NCBI GenBank assembly: GCA_903873355.1
Contig: CAIQOG010000209.1
Coordinates: forward strand, 1 to 16,413
Direction of reading: 5' to 3'
From: an uncultured Bacteroidales bacterium
Lineage (GTDB): Bacteria > Bacteroidota > Bacteroidia > Bacteroidales > Paludibacteraceae
DNA: 16,413 nucleotides
A program made the position numbers and the translations under genes. Positions 1 to 7,799 of this stretch are shown here, in pieces (the stretch's first letter is position 1; each line of letters starts with the position of its first letter). Under the pieces are notes generated by a model. It had not been told where the DNA came from, did not search any database, and saw only the letters and a program-made list of their open reading frames with translations.

Positions 1-6
1 ATTTCC

Positions 7-34
7 AACTATAAACTACAAACTATCAACTAAT
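7..34. repeat. Heptad repeat tract at the 3' end of serB
   Basis: The tetranucleotide AACT recurs at 7, 14, 21 and 28, an exact 7-bp period over four units with variable last three bases. On the coding strand of serB the unit reads as AGTT plus three bases. The last unit contains the serB stop codon (TAG, plus-strand cta at 30-32). The tract may extend beyond the left edge of the window. It belongs to the same set as tracts at 3471, 11521 and 14577. Function is unknown. Confidence 0.8.
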
Positions 35-1250
35 CTATATGCATATCCCTGAATCCCAGAAAATAAAGCACACCATCCAACCCGATGGTGGAAATGGATT
101 GCTGCGCATTTTCAATTACTTTTGGTTTGGCATGGAAAGCAATTCCAAGACCGGCAATGTTGAGCATGGGTAAATCGTTAGCGCCATCGCCCACAGCAAT
201 AACCTGTTCTAAATCAATTTTTTCTACCTGAGCTATCAGTTTAAGCAGTTCAGCTTTACGTCGACCATCCACAATGTCGCCAAGATAATTGCCCGTAAGT
301 TTTCCATCCACAATTTCCAGTTCGTTAGCATACACATAATCCACGTCAAACAACTTCTTCAGCCGGTTACCGAAATAAGTAAAACCTCCCGAAAGAATGG
401 CTATTTTAATACCGCAAATTTTTAATGTTGACATCAGTCGCTCTGCCCCTTCCATAATCGGCAGGTTTTGAGCAATTTCTTCCATCACCGATTCGTCTAA
501 TCCTTTCAGCAAAGCCACGCGCTGTTTGAAACTTTCGGTAAAATCAATTTCACCCCGCATAGCCGATTCGGTAATAGCCCGAACCTGATTGCCCACGCCT
601 GCACGTTCGGCCAGCTCGTCAATTACCTCTGTTTTGATAAGCGTCGAATCCATATCGAAACATATCAGCCGGCGGTTACGGCGAAACATGTCGTCTTTCT
701 GAAACGAAATATCAATGCCTAACTCGGTAGAATATTTTACAAACTGAGAAGAAAGTACATTTCTGTCGGGAATTGCACCCCGAACCGACAATTCGATACA
801 AGACCGAACCGAGTTTTCATCATCGGTTTTAAGCGATAAACGACCGGTTAAGCGTTTGATAGAATCTATATTCAGATTCTGGTCGGCAAGCACTTTTGTA
901 ACCTGAGATAACTGACTGGCAGTAATAACTTTAGCAAGAATTGTAACAATATATCGGTTTTGTCCTTTGCGGCTAACCCAGTTTTCGTAACGATCCAACG
1001 CAATGGGCGTAAAACGCACATTCACATTGAGTTCCGAGCATTTAAACAGTACTTCTTTAAGGATATGACCTGACTGCGCATCGTCCGACATTTTAAATAA
1101 AATCCCAAGTGACAATGTATTATGAATATCAGCCTGACCAATGTCCAAAATCACTGCATTATACTTCCCCAGAATTTCTGTAATTGCAGTCGTTACTCCG
1201 GGTTTATCATCTCCCGATATGTTGATTAAAATTATCTCGCTGTCCGGCAT
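30..1250 (-). CDS. serB: Phosphoserine phosphatase SerB with N-terminal ACT-type region
   Basis: The product should hydrolyse O-phospho-L-serine to serine, the last step of the phosphorylated serine pathway, in the cytosol. The 406-residue protein has two parts. Residues about 1-185 look like one or two ACT-type regulatory modules (an early ISGDDKPGV stretch and a second segment near 98-180). Residues about 193-400 form the HAD phosphatase. Motif I is FDMDST with nucleophile D199 and acid/base D201, motif II is SGGF at 287-290, motif III includes K332, and motif IV is GDGANDLPML at 354-363. All catalytic residues are present. It is the last gene of the minus-strand block, 38 bp after the transglycosylase stop. 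Its TAG stop lies in a heptad repeat tract. ACT domains in this family often sense amino acids, but regulation here is an inference. Confidence 0.95.
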   Translation of the reverse strand: MPDSEIILINISGDDKPGVTTAITEILGKYNAVILDIGQADIHNTLSLGILFKMSDDAQSGHILKEVLFKCSELNVNVRFTPIALDRYENWVSRKGQNRYIVTILAKVITASQLSQVTKVLADQNLNIDSIKRLTGRLSLKTDDENSVRSCIELSVRGAIPDRNVLSSQFVKYSTELGIDISFQKDDMFRRNRRLICFDMDSTLIKTEVIDELAERAGVGNQVRAITESAMRGEIDFTESFKQRVALLKGLDESVMEEIAQNLPIMEGAERLMSTLKICGIKIAILSGGFTYFGNRLKKLFDVDYVYANELEIVDGKLTGNYLGDIVDGRRKAELLKLIAQVEKIDLEQVIAVGDGANDLPMLNIAGLGIAFHAKPKVIENAQQSISTIGLDGVLYFLGFRDMHID

Positions 1251-1288
1251 TAGAAAAAATTATTTATGTGATATGAACCTGTAAGAAT

Positions 1289-2665
1289 TTATTTTCTGTC
1301 AAGGTATTTTCTGTAGGTTTCCATGGTGTTTTGAACGTACTTAACTGTTTCTTTTCCACGAAAATAACCATATTTTACCACCGGGTCGTTAAAGAATTGA
1401 GGGTCGCTTTTTTTCAACAGAAAAAACTCTACATTATTAAACCAAACCTGAGGATTTTTACCGTATTTTCCTGCTAATGCCATAGCATCCAAAATATGCG
1501 CCGGACCTGAATTATATGCAGCAAGAATAAATTTGACGCGTTCCTCACTATTCTCGACTCTACGGAATACCATACTCAAACTCTTGATATATTGTACTCC
1601 GGCTTCAATATTTTTCTCTGCATCAAATTTAGAGTCCTTGTTGAGACCGAAATTTTCTGCAGTTCGTGGCATCAATTGCATTACTCCGGCTGCTCCTGCC
1701 CACGAAACCTCCTGACTATCGAAGTGCGACTCGTGATATGCTACTGATGCCAGCAACCTCCAATCCCAGTTAATCAAAGGAGCATATTTTTTAAAATACT
1801 GATCGTAGGGTGAAATAGCTCCTTTCGGAATTTTCACTTTCCGAAGTGCAAAGAACGGACTTTTCTCCCAATATTTATGAAACAGATTGGTTTGGAGGTG
1901 TTCAGTATCAGATAGTTTTGTCCATTTTTCAATAACTTTTCTCAAATCGTGGCTTTGCCTGCGGATCAACCAACCGTTTTTCTGGTCAAAACCAACTGCC
2001 AAATGACAATCAAGCGTCTTGTTGTAGTTCTTATGCAGCATAGCCATATTGTGATAGGCAAATGTGTATGCAATTCTTCCATCTGCAACCATATCAATCA
2101 AATCGTCGGTTGAAAGTGAATCTGGAGCCAAGGAAATTTTTATTAAACCTCCGGTTTCTTCGTTCAGAGATTTCAATCGTTGGTAGTAAATACTATTTGC
2201 ATTCACGTAAACTGTATTTCCGGCAAGTTGAGTTACATCTGAAAGTGCGTTGGCACCCATTTTTTGAACCAAAACCTGATAAGAATCGGGTTGTGGTAAC
2301 ACAAAATTAAATTTCCCTTTTAATTCCTTGGTTTCTATTGTGTTGTATGCCACAATATCAACTTTTCCTTCTTCGAGCCATTGGGTCATTTCTTTTTCAG
2401 TGCGTGCAATTCTGATTTCGAGATTTAGTCTGAGATAATTGGCAAGACTCGTGGCCATTTCGTAATCGAACCCGAGCAATTCGTCGCGGAATAAAAAATA
2501 AGACGTTGAGCCATACATGGTAGCCACTCTCAACGTATCGGAATTAATGATTTCTTTCAGGTCTGAAGAAGATTGTTCGGTATTTCCATCACTTTTTTTC
2601 TGCCCGCAAGTTGCGAACATAAAAAGGCAAAATGTGATTAGAAATATCTGATACAGTTTCTTCAT
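1289..2665 (-). CDS. mltF: MltF-like lytic transglycosylase lipoprotein
   Basis: This is a 458-residue envelope protein combining a periplasmic solute-binding domain (family 3; residues about 45-266) with a C-terminal SLT lysozyme-like domain (about 285-455). That is the MltF architecture, which cleaves peptidoglycan glycan strands to 1,6-anhydromuropeptides. Catalytic glutamate is E312 in the AYHESHFD segment, followed by GVMQLMP (327-333) and AAYNSG (382-387). The start is set at 2665, not at 2722: from here the protein opens with MKK, a hydrophobic stretch and a cysteine at residue 20, a lipoprotein signal. The longer frame adds 19 unconvincing residues and overlaps the upstream exonuclease. 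Threonine just before the cysteine is atypical for a lipobox, so lipidation is likely but not certain. The gap to the exonuclease stop is 13 bp, indicating cotranscription. Confidence 0.88.
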   Translation of the reverse strand: MKKLYQIFLITFCLFMFATCGQKKSDGNTEQSSSDLKEIINSDTLRVATMYGSTSYFLFRDELLGFDYEMATSLANYLRLNLEIRIARTEKEMTQWLEEGKVDIVAYNTIETKELKGKFNFVLPQPDSYQVLVQKMGANALSDVTQLAGNTVYVNANSIYYQRLKSLNEETGGLIKISLAPDSLSTDDLIDMVADGRIAYTFAYHNMAMLHKNYNKTLDCHLAVGFDQKNGWLIRRQSHDLRKVIEKWTKLSDTEHLQTNLFHKYWEKSPFFALRKVKIPKGAISPYDQYFKKYAPLINWDWRLLASVAYHESHFDSQEVSWAGAAGVMQLMPRTAENFGLNKDSKFDAEKNIEAGVQYIKSLSMVFRRVENSEERVKFILAAYNSGPAHILDAMALAGKYGKNPQVWFNNVEFFLLKKSDPQFFNDPVVKYGYFRGKETVKYVQNTMETYRKYLDRK

Positions 2666-2678
2666 ACTTAATTGGAGA

Positions 2679-3416
2679 TTATAAAAACTGGATATTTTCC
2701 TGATTAATGAGATCAAAACCATTTAAACGGAGAAAAACCTGAGCAGTAGCCACTACATCTTTCTGACAATATAGTGCTATACGGCTGATATTCTTTTCTT
2801 TATAATAAACAGAAGCCACCTGACTGCCATCAATATCGTCTTTTGGAGTTGGAATCCCGAAAACAGCTGTTAAGAGTTTGAGCGATGTATAGTTTTTATA
2901 ATCGCCAAATTTCCACAATTCCAGTGTGTCATAAAAACTGATTTCCCACGGTTTTTTTCCTGAGATATTGATTACAGAAGGCAATTTCAATCCATTTATC
3001 AACATTCGCCGACAAATATACGGGATATCAAACTCTTTGATATTATGTCCGCAAAATGTATGTTCTTTGGTCGTGCAAAATTTAGCAATCAGTGCCGTAA
3101 AATCAATAAGAATTTGTTTTTCGTCATCACCACTGAACGATTTAGTGCGGAAATGCATGTCTAAATCTTTATAATAAATAAACCCAACCGAAATACAAAC
3201 AATTTTTCCAAACTCAGAATATATACCTGCGCTTGTATTGAATGCTTCGGCAGCTGTTGTTTCTTCACCATATTTTTCGGGCATTCGCTTTTGAATAGTT
3301 CCAAACTTATCTTCCCATAAATGAGCCAGTTCCGGATTTAGTTCAGAGAAATCACCGGTTTGTGGAACAGTTTCGATATCCAGAAACATGATGTTTGAAA
3401 GGTCGGATTTCAGCAT
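2679..3416 (-). CDS. Predicted 3'-5' exonuclease, PolB-like DEDD family
   Basis: The 245-residue cytosolic protein has the DEDD exonuclease signature: Exo I FLDIET with D13 and E15, Exo II GHNIKEFDIPYI around N125 and D130, and Exo III YCQKD with Y216 and D220. This fits the stand-alone family of predicted exonucleases related to the proofreading domain of family B DNA polymerases. No polymerase domain follows. The expected activity is metal-dependent removal of nucleotides from 3' ends; substrate and pathway are not known. The gene lies 48 bp after udk and 13 bp before the transglycosylase, so it is probably cotranscribed with both. An alternative start at M10 would still keep all motifs. 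The family assignment is firm from the motifs, while its role in repair or RNA metabolism is open. Confidence 0.82.
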   Translation of the reverse strand: MLKSDLSNIMFLDIETVPQTGDFSELNPELAHLWEDKFGTIQKRMPEKYGEETTAAEAFNTSAGIYSEFGKIVCISVGFIYYKDLDMHFRTKSFSGDDEKQILIDFTALIAKFCTTKEHTFCGHNIKEFDIPYICRRMLINGLKLPSVINISGKKPWEISFYDTLELWKFGDYKNYTSLKLLTAVFGIPTPKDDIDGSQVASVYYKEKNISRIALYCQKDVVATAQVFLRLNGFDLINQENIQFL

Positions 3417-3464
3417 AAAATTTATAGTTAACTGTAATTAATCCACATTGAACAAGTACAAATT

Positions 3465-4109
3465 TCAACTTGACTGTTGACTGTTGACTGTTGACTGTTC
3501 GCTTAAAAGTTTATTTTCAATATATTTTGTCAGAATGTCAATAGCAATGTGATTGTTTCCACCCTGAGGAATAATCAGGTCGGCAAAGCGTTTTGATGGT
3601 TCGATAAACTGCAGGTGCATCGGTTTCACTGTGCATTCGTAACGTTCCATAACTTTGTTTACCGAACGTCCGCGCTCCACGATATCACGGTTGATTACAC
3701 GAATCAGACGGTCATCGGCATCAGCATCAACAAACACTTTCAAATCCATCATCTTACGCAACTCCGGATTTGTAAGCACCAAAATTCCTTCGATTATTAT
3801 GACATGACATGGATGAATCGGAATTGTTTCGGATGCACGAGTACAAGTAAGATACGAATAAATTGGTTGGTCGATGGTTTTTCCTTTCCGCAACTCTTTC
3901 AAATGCTTTACTAACAATTCAAATTCAATTGAATCGGGATGATCGAAATTGATTTCAAGACGTTCTTCCAGTGGCAAATGTCCACTATCACGGTAATACG
4001 AATCCTGTGGTAAAATTACCACTTCACCATCCGGCAAACGCTCCAAAATTTTGCGGACAACAGTTGTTTTTCCTGAACCTGTTCCTCCTGCAATTCCAAT
4101 AATAAGCAT
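3465..4109 (-). CDS. udk: Uridine kinase
   Basis: The enzyme phosphorylates uridine and cytidine to UMP and CMP in pyrimidine salvage. The 214-residue protein opens with a P-loop, GGTGSGKT at 8-15, followed by the PQDSYY segment with D36 (predicted catalytic base) and NFDHPDS at 54-60. A second-strand acidic motif VIIIEGIL lies at 103-110, and RDIVERGR at 141-148 fits the lid region. The last 12 residues (203-214, SEQSTVNSQQSS) are low-complexity and encoded by four perfect copies of a heptanucleotide, so the real conserved protein probably ends near residue 202. It is the first gene of the minus-strand block and diverges from the hexosaminidase gene. Confidence 0.94.
   Translation of the reverse strand: MLIIGIAGGTGSGKTTVVRKILERLPDGEVVILPQDSYYRDSGHLPLEERLEINFDHPDSIEFELLVKHLKELRKGKTIDQPIYSYLTCTRASETIPIHPCHVIIIEGILVLTNPELRKMMDLKVFVDADADDRLIRVINRDIVERGRSVNKVMERYECTVKPMHLQFIEPSKRFADLIIPQGGNNHIAIDILTKYIENKLLSEQSTVNSQQSS
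3471..3498. repeat. Four perfect TGACTGT heptads inside the end of udk
   Basis: TGACTGT occurs four times in direct succession, at 3471, 3478, 3485 and 3492, with no mismatch. In rotated phase the unit is GACTGTT, matching the RACTRYN consensus of the tracts at 7, 11521 and 14577. Unlike those, it lies inside a coding region: on the minus strand it encodes most of the final residues of uridine kinase, with the stop codon at 3465-3467. Because 7 is not a multiple of 3, gain or loss of one unit would change the C-terminus and stop. Confidence 0.95.
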
Positions 4110-4136
4110 AATCTATTTTGTATTTGTTTCAGAGCA

Positions 4137-4168
4137 CTAAAATACTGTTTTATTTTTTTTCAGTCGAA
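4137..4168 (-). promoter_or_regulatory. Weak candidate promoter for udk and its operon
   Basis: On the minus strand TTCG (4165-4168) is followed after 20 nt by TATTTTAG (4137-4144). That is a 3/4 and a 7/8 match to the Bacteroidota TTTG / TAnnTTTG promoter, about 28 bp upstream of the udk start. The match is imperfect, and AT-rich sequence gives such hits by chance. The remaining 4169-4300 stretch of this divergent region is AT-rich with T runs and a 7-bp AT hairpin with loop AGCCGG (4196-4215). Confidence 0.3.
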
Positions 4169-4305
4169 TTTGTCGCGTTGTTTTTTTTATTTTTAATTAA
4201 AAAGCCGGTTTTAATCCATTTTTCATTGTGGTAAAAAAAACAAAAGTGCTAAATTATTGTTGAATTAGAGCAATTACAGTTTTCTGTATTTTATTTACAA
4301 AACAG

Positions 4306-4336
4306 TCTGATCTTAATACAAATTCTGTACCTTTGT
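4306..4336 (+). promoter_or_regulatory. Promoter of the beta-hexosaminidase gene
   Basis: TACCTTTG at 4329-4336 is a perfect match to the Bacteroidota -7 box TAnnTTTG. TCTG at 4306-4309 stands 19 nt upstream, a 3/4 match to the -33 TTTG. Transcription would begin near 4343, giving a leader of about 15 nt before the start codon at 4358. Confidence 0.65.
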
Positions 4337-4357
4337 AGTATAATAAATTTCAACTTT

Positions 4358-6682
4358 ATGCAAAAATCGGACTTTAATAAAACCATTCGGGTTTTCATCA
4401 TTTTAATGCTTGGCTTTAATTCAATAAGCTTATTATCAGCCAACAAATATGCTATCGTCCCATATCCTCAAAAGCTTGTTCCAAAATCAGGAACATTCGT
4501 TTTTAATTCTCGTACCAGAATTTTTTGTGACTCAAAACAACCTGAAATTTTAAAACTTGCTCAACAGTTTGCAACTCAACTAAATCTGGTTTCAGGTATA
4601 AGTCTGAAAATCAGTGAAGCGACTACCGATACTTCTAATACTATTATTTTTCGAAAAACAAGCCTTCAGGACAATCAGGAATCATATCTTCTGCAAATAT
4701 CAGAAAAATCAATCCTACTGGAAGCAAATTCCGCAACCGGTTTTTTCTACGGATTACAAAGCCTTTATCAACTTTTGCCTACTGAAATTTACGGGAAGAA
4801 AAGAGTTTATTTCAAAAAGTGGTCTGTACCGGCAGTTCAAATTATTGATGCGCCTCGGTTTGCTTATCGTGGATTGCATTTGGATGTTGGGCGGCATTTT
4901 TTCCCTATATCGTTTATTAAAAAATATATCGATGCTATGGCCATTCATAAACTTAATTATTTCCACTGGCATCTCACCGAAGACCAGGGATGGCGGATAC
5001 AAATCAAAAAATATCCACGACTTACCGAAGTTGGTTCAAAGCGCGACGAAACCCTGAAAGGTTACTTTTACAGCCGTTGTCCGCAAGAGTTCGATGGAAA
5101 ACCTTATGGTGGATTTTATACACAAGTTGAAGCCCGTGAAATCGTAGCCTATGCAGCCGACCGTTTTATCACTGTTATTCCTGAAATTGAAATGCCTGGG
5201 CACGCTCAGGCGGCCTTGGCATCATATCCCTACCTGTCGTGTAAAAAGGATTCAACCCTTAAAGTGGCTACCCGTTGGGGAATTTTTCCTGATGTGTATT
5301 GCCCCCGTGATTCCACATTTAATTTTTTGGAAGATGTTCTGACTGAAATCATGGATATTTTTCCATCAAAATACATTCATATTGGTGGTGATGAGTGCCC
5401 GAAAGACCGCTGGAAAGTTTGTCCCGATTGTCAGGCCCGAATTCAAAAAGAAGGATTGAAAGACGAAAACGGACTGCAAAGTTATTTCATTCATCGTATC
5501 GAATCTTTTCTAAACTCGAAAGGACGAAAAATAATCGGTTGGGACGAGATTCTGGATGGTGGTCTTGCTCCGAATGCCACCGTCATGTCGTGGCGCGGAA
5601 CCCGTGGTGGTATTGCCGCAGCTAAAGCCGGACATGATGTGATTATGACTCCAGGAGCAACCTGTTATTTCAATTTCTATCAATCTGACCCTGTAAGTGA
5701 ACCTTTAGCATTTGGTGGCTATCTTCCGCTCAATGCTGTTTACAACTATGAGCCTGTTCCTGCCAGTCTAAACTCTGCTGAAGCAACTCACATTTTAGGC
5801 GCACAAGCTAATCTATGGACAGAATATATCTCAACAACTGAACAAGCTGAATTCATGGCATTTCCACGTGTTTCAGCCATGTCAGAAGTGCTTTGGACAG
5901 ATACCTTAAATCGTAATTGGGATGCATTTCGTTCTCGTATTCCAAAGGAATTCGAACGTTATAATGCACTAAACATCAAACCATCCAAAGCTTTTTATGA
6001 AGTTCGATTTCAGGCAGTTCCGACCGATGATAATAAGCTCAAGATAAGCCTTTTGTGTGACTGTTCAGCCGCCAAAATCTATTACAACATAGATGGAAAA
6101 ATTCAAATCTACGATAAACCATTAATCCTTTCCGAATCCGCTACAATCAAAGCCAAAGCCTTGATTAACGGCTCACAACCTGGAAAAGAAATCAGTAAAC
6201 AATTTATTGTCAGCAAATTAACCGGAAGACCATACACTAAAAGTGTAAACAATACCTGGTATGATGGAGGAAATATAAACGCTTTGACAGATGGAGTATT
6301 GGGAAACAAAATTACTTACAGTCAATGGGTAGGAATTGGACGTGGTCGTGATTGCGAAATACTCTTTGATCTTAAAGATTCAGTCTCAATAAGTCGCTTT
6401 TCTTTGGGAATTTTACATGCTCCGGCACTTAGTGTAGTAATTCCGGCTTCAGTAAGAGTCTCAGGTTCAATCGATGGTACAAATTATGAAATACTGAGCG
6501 ATTTACAATTACCAAGCAGTGAATCTAAATATTGGGAACTTTTCCGCCCTGAATTTTGTTTCAATAAAACAATTGTACGTTTTTTGAAATTTGAATTGAA
6601 AAGTGGAGGAGATTGCCCTCTAAATAGTCCTGACAAAATGGATGGTAGCATGATGTTTATTGATGAAATTAGTGCCTGGTAA
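4358..6682 (+). CDS. Exported GH20 beta-N-acetylhexosaminidase with C-terminal carbohydrate-binding-like domain
   Basis: The enzyme removes terminal N-acetylglucosamine or N-acetylgalactosamine residues from glycans, by the substrate-assisted mechanism of GH20. The 774-residue protein has a signal peptide (about 1-28), a GH20 N-terminal alpha/beta domain (about 30-160), and the catalytic barrel (about 165-520). The catalytic pair is D345-E346 in HIGGDECPK; GRHFFP (178-183), HWHLTEDQGWR (203-213) and NLWTE (485-489) are further family motifs. Residues about 545-620 resemble the chitobiase C-terminal immunoglobulin-like domain, and about 625-774 look like an F5/8 type C (discoidin) domain. It should act in the periplasm or at the surface, on host, dietary or peptidoglycan-derived glycans; the substrate cannot be told. 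No susC/susD genes are adjacent, so this is not a recognisable polysaccharide utilization locus. Its own promoter lies just upstream and no terminator is obvious after it. Confidence 0.93.
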   Translation: MQKSDFNKTIRVFIILMLGFNSISLLSANKYAIVPYPQKLVPKSGTFVFNSRTRIFCDSKQPEILKLAQQFATQLNLVSGISLKISEATTDTSNTIIFRKTSLQDNQESYLLQISEKSILLEANSATGFFYGLQSLYQLLPTEIYGKKRVYFKKWSVPAVQIIDAPRFAYRGLHLDVGRHFFPISFIKKYIDAMAIHKLNYFHWHLTEDQGWRIQIKKYPRLTEVGSKRDETLKGYFYSRCPQEFDGKPYGGFYTQVEAREIVAYAADRFITVIPEIEMPGHAQAALASYPYLSCKKDSTLKVATRWGIFPDVYCPRDSTFNFLEDVLTEIMDIFPSKYIHIGGDECPKDRWKVCPDCQARIQKEGLKDENGLQSYFIHRIESFLNSKGRKIIGWDEILDGGLAPNATVMSWRGTRGGIAAAKAGHDVIMTPGATCYFNFYQSDPVSEPLAFGGYLPLNAVYNYEPVPASLNSAEATHILGAQANLWTEYISTTEQAEFMAFPRVSAMSEVLWTDTLNRNWDAFRSRIPKEFERYNALNIKPSKAFYEVRFQAVPTDDNKLKISLLCDCSAAKIYYNIDGKIQIYDKPLILSESATIKAKALINGSQPGKEISKQFIVSKLTGRPYTKSVNNTWYDGGNINALTDGVLGNKITYSQWVGIGRGRDCEILFDLKDSVSISRFSLGILHAPALSVVIPASVRVSGSIDGTNYEILSDLQLPSSESKYWELFRPEFCFNKTIVRFLKFELKSGGDCPLNSPDKMDGSMMFIDEISAW

Positions 6683-6780
6683 TATTTTTATTTAACTTTT
6701 TTGTATCTGTTTCATTTATGTATCCAATGGTTTTGTTTAAATTTAATATTAAAATTCATTTATTTGTCATTTAGTTTTAT

Positions 6781-6788
6781 TAATTTTG
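6781..6788 (+). promoter_or_regulatory. Candidate -7 box for the outer-membrane barrel gene
   Basis: TAATTTTG matches the TAnnTTTG box exactly and is followed by CAC, as is common in Bacteroidota promoters. No -33 element at the usual spacing is visible; the nearest TTTG (6763-6766) is only 14 nt upstream. The leader to the start at 6854 would be about 60 nt. The 171-bp gap from 6683 to 6853 contains no other clear signal. Confidence 0.45.
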
Positions 6789-6853
6789 CACATTAATATA
6801 ATCGATAATTCTTTAAGTGCTTAAAGGCATTGTTAGCTTAAACAAAATTAATT

Positions 6854-7741
6854 ATGTATTTCTACAAATCTAAATACAAAACTTTTAGCAAACTAAATTT
6901 CTTTATGTTTGCTAAAAGGTATACAAAAAAGAGTTACCCGATTCTGTTATTGTTGGTTTTGTTAGTTCAAATTGCTAAAAGTCAGACTAACGAAAATAAA
7001 TTAGCAGTAGGGTTTTCACTTGGGAAAAACCTTTATGTAGGTGATTATGGAGGTAACGGAATTATCGACTTTGGACATTCTGAACCTTCACAAGGATATC
7101 TTTATTATGGATTGTCTTTAGGAATATATTTGTCTCCGGCACTTGAATTTGGATTTCAATCCAACTATGGTGATTATGGCTATTTTAACTCCATAGATTA
7201 TACAAATCTAAACTATCCGGGTGTAGATGCTCCAAATAATTTTTTAGCCATTAAATATCAAGCCTCTACTTCTTTAAAATATAAATTTCACTTTTCAGAC
7301 GATGACGATATTATTCCATTTGTATCTGTCGGGATGGGTCTGGCCGGTTATACAAGAAATTTAGCGAAAGACAAAGATGTTAATCCGGAAACAGGTGAAA
7401 AAACTGCTCCAAGAGGAAATTTTGATGGAATAGATTTAATAATACCCATTGGTTTGGGCATAAGGTATCAAATTTCAAACAATGTTGCAATTCAATATCA
7501 ATACAATTATAATTTCACCAATAACGATACTCACGACACTCACATGAGTGGGAAGTTAAATACTCTCAATTATGATTTTGAACATAGAAGCGCAGGAAAC
7601 GATGCCTTTGGAGAACATATAATTACGATTCTTTACTCATTTGATTTAGGATTATACTATAATGATTCAAAATCATGGAAAAAATCAAAATATAAAGGAT
7701 ATAAAGCAAATAGTTGGAAATCTTATAATTATCGAAACTAA
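6854..7741 (+). CDS. Outer-membrane beta-barrel protein, function unknown
   Basis: I recognise the fold type but not the specific family. The 295-residue protein has a basic N-terminus, a leucine-rich hydrophobic core (about 29-40) and a likely cleavage near residue 44. Alternating aromatic and glycine-rich strands follow (for example the FGFQSNYGDYGYF, VSVGMGLAGY, IGLGIRYQI and IQYQYNYNF segments), as in small OmpW/PorT-like barrels of Bacteroidota. A polar acidic DDDD loop occurs mid-protein. The last 26 residues (270-295), after a final strand ending in LGLYY, are rich in lysine, tyrosine and serine. This is unusual, since barrels normally end at the last aromatic strand. The start may instead be M18 at 6905, which gives a more conventional signal peptide. 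The gene is followed by a strong terminator and converges on recQ. Confidence 0.8.
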   Translation: MYFYKSKYKTFSKLNFFMFAKRYTKKSYPILLLLVLLVQIAKSQTNENKLAVGFSLGKNLYVGDYGGNGIIDFGHSEPSQGYLYYGLSLGIYLSPALEFGFQSNYGDYGYFNSIDYTNLNYPGVDAPNNFLAIKYQASTSLKYKFHFSDDDDIIPFVSVGMGLAGYTRNLAKDKDVNPETGEKTAPRGNFDGIDLIIPIGLGIRYQISNNVAIQYQYNYNFTNNDTHDTHMSGKLNTLNYDFEHRSAGNDAFGEHIITILYSFDLGLYYNDSKSWKKSKYKGYKANSWKSYNYRN

Positions 7742-7748
7742 GCTAACA

Positions 7749-7782
7749 AAAAAAACTTTCAGAAAATTCTGAAAGTTTTTTT
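7749..7782. terminator. Bidirectional rho-independent terminator between the barrel gene and recQ
   Basis: A perfect 16-bp inverted repeat (7749-7764 and 7767-7782) with a 2-base centre contains the core ACTTTCAGAA/TTCTGAAAGT, flanked by A runs on the left and T runs on the right. It therefore gives a U-tailed hairpin on both strands. It lies 8 bp after the barrel gene stop and 18 bp after the recQ stop, so it can end both convergent transcripts. Confidence 0.92.
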
Positions 7783-7799
7783 ATTTATCACAAAATATA

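Noticed and set aside
2666..2722. Upstream extension of the transglycosylase to 2722 (477 residues)
   Set aside because: The extra 19 residues precede a clear lipoprotein signal starting at M20 and overlap the exonuclease coding region by 44 bp.
3471..3498. Possible CRISPR-like or phage attachment repeat
   Set aside because: The units are 7 bp in direct contact with no spacers, there are no cas genes or integrase, and no tRNA gene is adjacent. It is a simple tandem repeat.
4196..4215. AT hairpin with loop AGCCGG in the udk-hexosaminidase gap considered as terminator or operator
   Set aside because: The stem has only seven A-T pairs, both flanking genes point away from it, and no supporting conservation can be seen here.
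4614..5057. 147-codon plus-strand frame within the hexosaminidase gene
   Set aside because: It is an alternative frame of a conserved GH20 coding region with composition expected of a shadow frame; no domain is recognisable.
4358..6682. Polysaccharide utilization locus around the hexosaminidase
   Set aside because: There are no SusC/SusD-like genes, no ECF or hybrid two-component regulator and no other glycosidases nearby; the 295-residue barrel downstream is far too small to be a TonB-dependent transporter.
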